Shown here one piece after another: positions 13,997 through 20,732 of a stretch of 64,000 bases of DNA. Both the position numbers and the translations under genes were made by a program. The stretch is from Chloroflexota bacterium (GTDB lineage: Bacteria; Chloroflexota; Anaerolineae; 4572-78; J111). The stretch's first letter is position 1, and every line of letters begins with the position of its first letter. Under the pieces are notes generated by a model, which was given only the letters and a program-made list of their open reading frames with translations, was not told the DNA's origin and searched no databases. The DNA is taken from contig BOKF01000026.1 in the NCBI GenBank assembly GCA_016860845.1, positions 57,326 through 121,325 of the forward strand. The letters run 5' to 3'.

Positions 13997-16426
13997 TTAG
14001 GGCCTTATCCGCCAGGTGAGGAAAAGTGCCGCACCAATTAAAAGGATGCTCAAGACAGTAATAATGGCGCCAACGGTAAAACTGAAAGGCCGGAAGGTCA
14101 GTTCAACGGTGTGTTCGCCGGCAGGGACAGGCACAGCGCGGAGGGTGTAATAAGCCCGGAGGATGGGCGTCGATTGGCCGTCTACAGTGGCTTGCCAGCC
14201 GGGGTAGTCAACCTCGCTGAGGATGAGCAGGGCGGGAGCGTCGGTGGTGAGGTGGAGGGTGAGACGTGAGGTGTGAGATGTGATACGTGATACGTGATAC
14301 GTGAGATCGGAAGCGTCTTGCGTGTTGGTTGGAATTACGTCACTCGCTACGCTTCGCGGCCATTCGCTATTCGCTTCAAGGAGGGCGACATGCCAGCGGT
14401 CGAAGTTGGGGTCAGCGATTTTTTGGAGGATGGTCTGGTCGCCGGCGGTTTCGGCTTGAGCCACCAGCCAGGCGCGGGGGCCGACGGTGTTGAGCCGATG
14501 AACATAAGTGGTGTCTTTCTCGGCCGGCTCTTCGTAAATGATGGTCGAGGGCACGTACAATTCTTTCCGCCAGGTGACGACATATTTGACGTTGAGCAGT
14601 TCCCAGGCCCGCTCGATGGGCATAGGCGGAGCCAAAAACTGGTCATAGCGCAAGGGCCGCAGGGGACTGGCTCCCCACAAGTCTTCCAGCGCAAAAGGGA
14701 TGCCGTAGTTGTCGTAGAGACGAAATTCGTTGTAGACACGGAAGGGTTCGCCGGGGGCTGCGGCAGCGTCTTGTTTGATAGCGGCGACAACCGGCGGTAT
14801 TTGAGTGTGCCACTCGGGCGGCTGGGGGTAGAGATTGGTCTGCCAGTTGACGGAGAAGAGGTCGAAACAGATGAGGGCAGCGGTAAAGGCGGTGAAGAGG
14901 GCCGGATGCCAGCGCGGGCCAAATCGCCAGAGCAGCCAGGCCAGCGCCAGCAAGATCGTTAATAGGCTCGCCGCGCCGAGGAGGCCGTAGAAAGGGCTGG
15001 CGGGGGTCCAGCCGGTTTGGTTGAGACCAAAGAAGAAGAGGAAGGTTAGGAGGAGGGAGAAGAGGAAGAGAGAGGAGGTGAGGCGGGAGAGGGAATGGGG
15101 GACGCGTGATGCGTGACACGCGATGCGTGACGCATCTTCAGGAGAGACTTCACTCTGAGGTATGCTGGTTTTAGCGGCGGTCAGCAGGGTTTTGAAGCCG
15201 TACCCGGCCAGTACCGCCAGGCTGAAGGCCATAGCGAAGGCCCAGCGTTCCTGTCCACGGAAGAGGGAGAAGCCAGGGATGCTGAGATAGAGAGGGGTGT
15301 AGAGAAAGGTATTGCCGCCAAAAGAAATCAACAGGGCCGCACAGGCGACAATGGCCCAAAAGACGACGTGGCGGTTGGGACCAGCAAAGATAATCCATAA
15401 GGCCAGAATCAGGCCGACGACACCCACGTACAGGGGTGAGTAATGGCTGATTTGTCCGGGCAGGAGAAACTGAATCAGATCCACCAGGGGAAAGCCGCCG
15501 GACATTTTGTCGTAAGTCCCTTCGGCGCGGACGGAGCGCAGGGTGTACTCGACGGCAGGGATGAATTGGATGGCGGCAAGGGCCAGGCCGGTGAGGAGTA
15601 AGAGGAGGGCGGGGAGCATAAAGCGTAAAGCGTAAAGCGTAAAGCGTGAGATGAGAGACATCCCAAAGGCAGACTCCCCGCTGGTGCGTGGTACGTGGTG
15701 CGTAAATTGCAAAGATAAAAGGTAGGCCAGACTGATGCAGGCGACGATAAAGGCGCTTTGGGGGTGGCCGGCGAGGAGGGTCATGCCCCAGGCGAGGCCG
15801 GCGAGGAGGAGGGGGAAGAGAAGGGTGGGCTGGAAGATTGGAAGGCTGGTAAGACTATCTCCAACCTTCCAACCTTCCAACCTTCCAACTCTCTCTTGAG
15901 GATAGGCTTGATGAAGAAAATATAGAATGAGCGGCAGCCAGACATCGGCTTCCAAGACGGCCAACTGCTGGCTGGGGTAGCCGGTCAGGTAGCCGCTGAA
16001 GGTGAAGGTCAGGGCCGCGATGACGGCGGCAGGACGACTGTCCGTGATCTGGCGGATGAAGAGGTACATAAACACGGCCGCCAGCCAGAAATGGGCAATG
16101 GCTTCGATTTCCAGGGCAAAGGCCGAAAAGCCCCAGGGCGCAGACAGGAGCAGCGTGAGCAGGCTGGGCGGATAGAAGACGGCGGCCTGCACGTCGGCCC
16201 AGAAGGGCGAACCGGCGAAGCTATAAGGATTCCAAAGGGGCAGGCGGCCGGCGCTCAACTCGCGCACGTCAAAGGTGGTGAAGGCCCAGAATTGGAGGTA
16301 GAAGTCGCCGGGGGGAAAGGATCGGCGATCCGCCGGGTTGGGGGTCAGGATGGGCCAGTAGAACAGGATGACCAGCGCGGCAAAAATCAGAATAATGAAC
16401 CAATCGAGGCGCGACCAACGTTTCAA
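13997..16426 (-). CDS. YfhO-like membrane protein with heptamer-encoded inserts
   Basis: 809 residues. The N-terminal half has many transmembrane helices and opens with 'GDFYLQFWAFTTFDVRELSAGRLPLWNPYSFAGSPFWAD' in pieces (a GT-C/YfhO signature). The C-terminus is an extracytoplasmic beta domain with 'VDYPGWQATVDG' and 'PAGEHTVELTFRPFSF', diagnostic of YfhO-family proteins, which are thought to move sugars or lipids in envelope glycosylation. Three in-frame composite heptamer elements (14260-14330, 15101-15160, 15617-15705) add segments such as 'SRFTLYALRFM' and 'YHVSRITSHTSRL'; an octamer repeat at 15865-15894 adds 'GRLEGWKVGDS'. Upstream neighbour is a GNAT gene. Confidence 0.8.
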   Translation of the reverse strand: MKRWSRLDWFIILIFAALVILFYWPILTPNPADRRSFPPGDFYLQFWAFTTFDVRELSAGRLPLWNPYSFAGSPFWADVQAAVFYPPSLLTLLLSAPWGFSAFALEIEAIAHFWLAAVFMYLFIRQITDSRPAAVIAALTFTFSGYLTGYPSQQLAVLEADVWLPLILYFLHQAYPQERVGRLEGWKVGDSLTSLPIFQPTLLFPLLLAGLAWGMTLLAGHPQSAFIVACISLAYLLSLQFTHHVPRTSGESAFGMSLISRFTLYALRFMLPALLLLLTGLALAAIQFIPAVEYTLRSVRAEGTYDKMSGGFPLVDLIQFLLPGQISHYSPLYVGVVGLILALWIIFAGPNRHVVFWAIVACAALLISFGGNTFLYTPLYLSIPGFSLFRGQERWAFAMAFSLAVLAGYGFKTLLTAAKTSIPQSEVSPEDASRIACHASRVPHSLSRLTSSLFLFSLLLTFLFFFGLNQTGWTPASPFYGLLGAASLLTILLALAWLLWRFGPRWHPALFTAFTAALICFDLFSVNWQTNLYPQPPEWHTQIPPVVAAIKQDAAAAPGEPFRVYNEFRLYDNYGIPFALEDLWGASPLRPLRYDQFLAPPMPIERAWELLNVKYVVTWRKELYVPSTIIYEEPAEKDTTYVHRLNTVGPRAWLVAQAETAGDQTILQKIADPNFDRWHVALLEANSEWPRSVASDVIPTNTQDASDLTYHVSRITSHTSRLTLHLTTDAPALLILSEVDYPGWQATVDGQSTPILRAYYTLRAVPVPAGEHTVELTFRPFSFTVGAIITVLSILLIGAALFLTWRIRP
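14260..14330. repeat. Composite heptamer element inside YfhO-like gene
   Basis: Units GAGACGT, GAGGTGT, GAGATGT and GATACGT (x3) are followed by a short spacer and GCGTCTTGCGTGTTGG, the same distal unit as in the element at 4349-4367. In frame, encoding 'DLTYHVSRITSHTSRLTL'. Confidence 0.75.
15101..15160. repeat. Composite heptamer element inside YfhO-like gene
   Basis: Units ACGCGTG, ATGCGTG, ACACGCG, ATGCGTG precede the spacer CTTCAGGAGAGACTTCACTC, a diverged version of the CCCAGGGGAGGCTxxGCTCT spacer of the GT39 elements. In frame. Confidence 0.7.
15617..15705. repeat. Composite heptamer element inside YfhO-like gene
   Basis: Four AAAGCGT units and one GAGATGA unit, a spacer containing CCCAAAGGCAGACTCCCCGC, then GTGCGTG/GTACGTG/GTGCGTA units. 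In frame, encoding 'QFTHHVPRTSGESAFGMSL' and 'ISRFTLYALRFM'. Confidence 0.75.
15865..15894. repeat. Octamer tandem repeat
   Basis: Three to four copies of CCAACCTT in tandem within the YfhO-like gene. The period is 8, unlike the 7-bp arrays. A partial opposite-strand echo (GGAAGATTGGAAGGCTGG) precedes it at about 15834-15850. Confidence 0.65.
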
Positions 16427-16431
16427 GGGTG

Positions 16432-17283
16432 TTATTCCAAATCAAAAATGTATTCGGTAAAATCACAAACAGGCGCATAGCCTATTTTTTGATAGATACG
16501 GTTAGAGGTAGGATTGGACAAGTCGGTAAACAGGACACAAAAGTTCCGTCCGGAGTCCAGGAACAGTTGGCTTAACCGGGCGACACAGGCGGTCGCATAG
16601 CCCCGCCCGCGCAGTTCCGGTGGGGTGTAAACAAGACTAATACAAATCCCACTGCGCGTGGGGCGAGTCTGGGCGGCCATAGAAACCGGCTCTCTATCTT
16701 CCCACAGGTAAATGTCCTGATCGTTAATCCTGTAGCGCGCGACTTCGCGGCTTTCGGCCAGGTTGCCCCGCTGCAGAGCTTCGTTCTGAAACGCAAAGAT
16801 CCATTCGGTAACCAGTTCAAGATCGTTCACTGTAGCCACTCTTAACCGGCCGGGTGTGGGCGGGACTGGATTAACTCGCTTCAACTCATAGAGCCGGTTG
16901 CGCATCTTAACCCGATAAGTTGTTCCCTTGAGGCTGGCCCAGGCCGCAGCAAACGCTTGAGATAGCAAAGGAGATCCAGTAACGCCGGGGATGGGCCAGT
17001 CATGGGCCGCTACCTCCTGAATGAGCAGTTCAAGCGGCTCACGCCAATCGGCTAGTTCGGTGGACAGGACCAGGGAGCGCGGGGGAGTCATCATCGCGGC
17101 CAGGAGCAGATCGTCGTTATCCGTGACCGTAGCAAAGTAAGGTGGATGCTGAACCACCGGCAGAAAGCGGCTCACCCGCAAGCTAAGCCCCAGGATCAGG
17201 TTGTTGGCGGCTTCGTTTTTTTCCAGAACAGCCTGGGTCTTAGCCAGGAATTTATTGGCGTTTGGATAAATGGTAACTATCAT
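16432..17283 (-). CDS. GNAT-family N-acetyltransferase
   Basis: 283 residues from the ATG at 17283, chosen because it overlaps the stop of the upstream gene (ATGA). The acyl-CoA binding region is 'VYTPPELRGRGYATACVARLSQ' (given in pieces: R-G-R-G-Y-A near residue 230), followed by 'CVLFTDLSNPTSNRIYQKIGY', the GNAT/FR47-type signature of strand 5 and helix 4. The N-terminal ~130 residues form a second, degenerate lobe. The acceptor is unknown. Directly coupled to a histidine-phosphatase gene. Confidence 0.85.
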   Translation of the reverse strand: MIVTIYPNANKFLAKTQAVLEKNEAANNLILGLSLRVSRFLPVVQHPPYFATVTDNDDLLLAAMMTPPRSLVLSTELADWREPLELLIQEVAAHDWPIPGVTGSPLLSQAFAAAWASLKGTTYRVKMRNRLYELKRVNPVPPTPGRLRVATVNDLELVTEWIFAFQNEALQRGNLAESREVARYRINDQDIYLWEDREPVSMAAQTRPTRSGICISLVYTPPELRGRGYATACVARLSQLFLDSGRNFCVLFTDLSNPTSNRIYQKIGYAPVCDFTEYIFDLE

Positions 17284-17894
17284 TTCAAATGGCTGCGGTC
17301 GGCCAAAACCCGCAGAAATGGCCCCTGGGTTTTCATTTCGACGACACTGAGGGAAGCAACCGGGCAATCCAGGCGATGCCGGTAGCGGCTCAAATCAAGG
17401 CCCAGCAAACTGCATAAAATGATGCGGATGGTAGTTTTATGGGAGACAAGCAGGATATTGCCGCCAACGAACCGCTCCACAATTTCTTCGACGACCGGCA
17501 TGGCCCGGCGAGCGACGGCGCGGGCCGTTTCGCCGCCGGTGGGCGGAAACCAGGCCGGATCGGCCGCCCAACGCAGATAATCCTGCGGGTAATCTCGCGC
17601 GATTGTTTCGGGTAAGTGGCCTTCCCACTGCCCAAAACTCATCTCTTTCAAACCGTCACGCAGTTCCATCTCCAGATTCAGGGCGGTGCACAACGACTGC
17701 GCCGTAGCGACAGCGCGCCGCATCGGGCTGACATAAACCGCCTGCCAGGGCAGCGAGCGATAGGCCGCAGCAAACGCCTCGGCCATGACCAGACCCGCTG
17801 GAGTTAACTCTATATCAAGTTCTGAACCGGAAAAGGCGTTGTCACGGCTGAAAGCTGTTTCCCCGTGCCGCAGCAAGTAAAGCGTTAAGTTCAT
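17280..17894 (-). CDS. Histidine-phosphatase family protein (PGM/CobC-like)
   Basis: 204 residues with the catalytic phosphate-pocket motif 'LLRHGET' near residues 7-13, then 'FSGSELDIELTPAG', 'YVSPMRRAVATAQ' (second Arg), acidic 'MSFGQWEG', and the second catalytic His in 'ILLVSHKTTIRIILC'. This is the pattern of 2,3-bisphosphoglycerate-mutase-like phosphatases such as alpha-ribazole phosphatase; the substrate is not determined by sequence. It is translationally coupled to the GNAT gene, which offers no pathway clue. Confidence 0.88.
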   Translation of the reverse strand: MNLTLYLLRHGETAFSRDNAFSGSELDIELTPAGLVMAEAFAAAYRSLPWQAVYVSPMRRAVATAQSLCTALNLEMELRDGLKEMSFGQWEGHLPETIARDYPQDYLRWAADPAWFPPTGGETARAVARRAMPVVEEIVERFVGGNILLVSHKTTIRIILCSLLGLDLSRYRHRLDCPVASLSVVEMKTQGPFLRVLADRSHLK

Positions 17895-17958
17895 TAATAG
17901 TTCTCTTGAAGTCCAGCAACTACTTAATTTTGATCATCAAAATCGGTAAGAGTTTAGA

Positions 17959-17992
17959 AGGTTGGAACACTGGCTAAAGCAGTGTCCAACCT
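17959..17992. repeat. Hairpin repeat between MFS and phosphatase genes
   Basis: AGGTTGGAACACTG and CAGTGTCCAACCT pair over 13 bp with one bulged A, loop about 7 nt. It could be a terminator-like hairpin for the minus-strand MFS gene, but has no U-run. Confidence 0.5.
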
Positions 17993-18017
17993 GCCATGCA
18001 TCCAGTCTTCCCCCTCT

Positions 18018-19280
18018 TTATGAGATTGACTCCTGCGGCCTGACCTGGCTCAGGGCGCTTTCTTCAGCCTGGCGCAAGACACCCAGGCGGTTAATCGCAT
18101 ACAGGCCGACCAGGGTATAAATCACTCCAGAAAGATTCAAAACAGTGACAGGCCCCCACCAATCCACCAGGGGCGCCAGCAAACCGGCGACCAGGACTTG
18201 CCCGGCGCTGCGCTGGGTATGAATGAGGCTGAAAATGCGCCCCCGGACCTCGTCGGCGACCCACTGTTGGAGCATGGTGTCCACCAGAATATAACCCAGC
18301 ACCCAGGGTACGGTATGCAGCCCGGCGACGACAATAACAAACCACAAGACCTGAATGTTGGCGTAGGGAAAGAACATCAGTCCGGTCAACAACACGGTGC
18401 CGACATACAGACCGGTCAGGGTGAAACGCCGCGCCCAGCGCATGGCGTTCGCCGAGGCTAAGATCGCCCCCACCCCGGCTACAGAGTAGAGCAGTCCGTA
18501 GCCCACATCGCCGCCGTCGAGCACCTCTTTGATATAAACCACTTCGATGGTAACCAGGGCCGCCCCGGCAAAGGCGGCGACAAACGTGGTCACCAGCAGC
18601 ACCCGCAGGGCCTGGTTGTTGAAGGCATAGTGCAGGCCAACTTTCAAGTCGTCAAACCAACCCGGCCGGCTATGCCCATCCAGCCGGGTCCGGGGCAGCT
18701 CGCCGGTGATCCGGTAAATGAAAAAGACCGCGATTATAAAGCTGACTGCATTGGCCCAAAAGGCGACCGCAGCGCTGGAGGAAGCCACCAGGAAACCGGC
18801 AATGGCCGGGCCGACAATCAAGGCCAGGTGGTTAACTACACTCAAGCCCGAATTGGCGACCAGAACTTTGTCTTTGCCGACCAGGTCTGGAATGAGCGAC
18901 CGCTCGGCCGGCTCCATAAAGCTGATGGTGACACGCCAGAGCAAGGCCAGGATGTAGATTTGCCAGAGCGAGACCATCAAGGGTAGCAGGGCAAACATCA
19001 GCGCAGCGACTAAATTAGCAACCATCATGACCCGGCGGCGGCTCAGCCGGTCTACAATCACCCCCGCCAGCGGACTAATTAACAGGGCGGGGATCGATTC
19101 GACCGCCAGCAGGCCGGCCAGGGCGGTGGCCGAGCCGGTTAAATCAAACACATAAAGATTCAGGGCGATGATGCCCAGCCAGTCGCCCAGCTTCGAGACC
19201 ATGTTCGCCAGCCAGAGCCAGCGATAGCCGGGCGACTCGAAGAAAAGGGGGAAGCGGACGCGGAGAGCGGTGGTTAGCAT
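18018..19280 (-). CDS. MFS transporter (EntS/MFS_3-like)
   Basis: 420 residues from the ATG at 19280, where AGAGG precedes the start by 4 nt; an open extension to 19421 has no such signal. Twelve predicted helices. The loop motif 'GVIVDRLSRRRVMMVAN' between helices 2 and 3 matches the MFS signature D-R-x-x-R-R, and 'WRVTISFMEPAERSLIPDLV' is typical of the MFS_3 efflux group. Substrate unknown. The C-terminus is a short cytoplasmic tail. Gene stands alone. Confidence 0.88.
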   Translation of the reverse strand: MLTTALRVRFPLFFESPGYRWLWLANMVSKLGDWLGIIALNLYVFDLTGSATALAGLLAVESIPALLISPLAGVIVDRLSRRRVMMVANLVAALMFALLPLMVSLWQIYILALLWRVTISFMEPAERSLIPDLVGKDKVLVANSGLSVVNHLALIVGPAIAGFLVASSSAAVAFWANAVSFIIAVFFIYRITGELPRTRLDGHSRPGWFDDLKVGLHYAFNNQALRVLLVTTFVAAFAGAALVTIEVVYIKEVLDGGDVGYGLLYSVAGVGAILASANAMRWARRFTLTGLYVGTVLLTGLMFFPYANIQVLWFVIVVAGLHTVPWVLGYILVDTMLQQWVADEVRGRIFSLIHTQRSAGQVLVAGLLAPLVDWWGPVTVLNLSGVIYTLVGLYAINRLGVLRQAEESALSQVRPQESIS

Positions 19281-19380
19281 CAGTCCTCTTTGGCTGGCTG
19301 TGGCAGTAATCGCTTGGAGAAAGGAAACATCAAGACCCCCCTGCTGAAACTGAGCCGTAAATTTCTGTCTATATTGTGGT

Positions 19381-19408
19381 CGGAGTCCAAAGGACACTTT
19401 GGACTCCG
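19381..19408. repeat. Perfect palindrome, dispersed repeat family
   Basis: CGGAGTCCAAAG-GACA-CTTTGGACTCCG, 12-bp arms. The same core recurs as AGTCCAAAGT-AA-ACTTTGGACT at 39134-39155, so this is a repeat family. Confidence 0.8.
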
Positions 19409-19458
19409 ACTGGAACGTCAAACATGGAGCTGTGGGCGAAAATTGTAAAAGTTCAGCT

Positions 19459-20661
19459 CTACTCGCTCGTCATGATCAAGAGCGGCTTCATCTCGAAGCT
19501 CTTGTAGCTGGGGCGGAGGCGTTCCGTGTTATAAAACTTCTCCACCTCAACCAGCTTTTTGGAGCTGGTCACGACCTCGATGGGCATATCGTCGTAGCGG
19601 CCGTTGCGCAGAACCACCAGGCGGCCATGCACACCTTGCAGCAGCAAATCCAGGGCCAGGTTGCCGTAGGCCATCGGCACAATCGAGTCCAGCGCGTCGG
19701 GGTCGCCGCCGCGGACCATGTAGCCTAATTTTTGGGTGATGATGTTGAGCTTTTTACCGTTGTTGAATTTGGCCGAGCGCTCCTTAAGTTCGGCAGAGAC
19801 CAGGTCGCCAATGCCGCCCAGCTTGGCATGGCCGTAAGCGTCGGTGACGGCGCCCTGGAAGACCATCTCACCGCCTTCAAACATAGCCCCCTCGGAGACC
19901 AGGACGACGGAATATTTGCTGGGATTCTTGTTGCGATCATAAACTAACAGCTCGGTCAGACGATCCATATTAAATTTGTATTCAGGGATGACACAGCGGT
20001 CGGCTGCGCCAGCCATGGTCGGCAGCATGGCCGTAAACCCGGCGTACCGGCCAAAAACCTCCAACACCAGCAGCCGCTCATGCGAGCCGGCGGAAGTACG
20101 CAGCATATGGGTCAATTGGATGGTGCGGGTCACGCAAGTGCTAAAGCCGATGCAGTACTCGGTGCCGGGTACGTCGTTGTCCATTGTTTTGGGAATAGCG
20201 ACGACTTTGACCCCCTCCTGGTAGAGCCGCACCCCATAGCTCAACGTATCGTCGCCGCCGATGGGGATGAGATAGTCAATGCCCAAAAAATCCAGATTCT
20301 TGATGACTTCGGGGGTCAGATCGTTTTTCTCGGCGGTGTAAGTATCGCGCAAATGCGGCGGGATATCGCTCTTTGACATGGAACTGGGCCGTGTCCGCGA
20401 GGTGTGCAAGAAGGTGCCGCCGGTACGTCCGGCTTTGTTGACGACTTCTTCAGTCAGAACTTGGTACCAGTCGCCGTTATTCGCTTCTTTGTCACGAATG
20501 ATGCTGGAGATGCCCAGCCAGCCACGGCGCAAGCCAATCACCTTATATCCTTCGCGCAAAGCCCTGATGGTCACCGCCCGAATGGCCGGATTGAGACCCG
20601 GCACGTCGCCGCCGCCGGTTAGAATGCCAATCACCCCTTTGGTTTTTTTGATATTTGCCAT
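19459..20661 (-). CDS. 6-phosphofructokinase, PPi-type signature
   Basis: 400 residues. It phosphorylates fructose 6-phosphate in glycolysis. N-terminal 'GILTGGGDVPGLNPAIRAV' is the phosphate-donor loop. 'PIGGDDTLSYG' has Asp where ATP-dependent enzymes have Gly (GGDG), and 'PKTMDNDVPGT' has Lys where they have Gly (PGTIDND). Together these indicate a pyrophosphate-dependent enzyme by family rule, which would make the step reversible. 'EVFGRYAGFTA' and 'SEGAMFEGGE' complete the active site. Single gene; GGAG lies before the ATG. Confidence 0.88.
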   Translation of the reverse strand: MANIKKTKGVIGILTGGGDVPGLNPAIRAVTIRALREGYKVIGLRRGWLGISSIIRDKEANNGDWYQVLTEEVVNKAGRTGGTFLHTSRTRPSSMSKSDIPPHLRDTYTAEKNDLTPEVIKNLDFLGIDYLIPIGGDDTLSYGVRLYQEGVKVVAIPKTMDNDVPGTEYCIGFSTCVTRTIQLTHMLRTSAGSHERLLVLEVFGRYAGFTAMLPTMAGAADRCVIPEYKFNMDRLTELLVYDRNKNPSKYSVVLVSEGAMFEGGEMVFQGAVTDAYGHAKLGGIGDLVSAELKERSAKFNNGKKLNIITQKLGYMVRGGDPDALDSIVPMAYGNLALDLLLQGVHGRLVVLRNGRYDDMPIEVVTSSKKLVEVEKFYNTERLRPSYKSFEMKPLLIMTSE

Positions 20662-20732
20662 TGTAACGACTCCGATCTGTTTGAAATAAGAAGATTATGA
20701 TATTGGTTAAATTCCCCCACCACAGCAAGCCC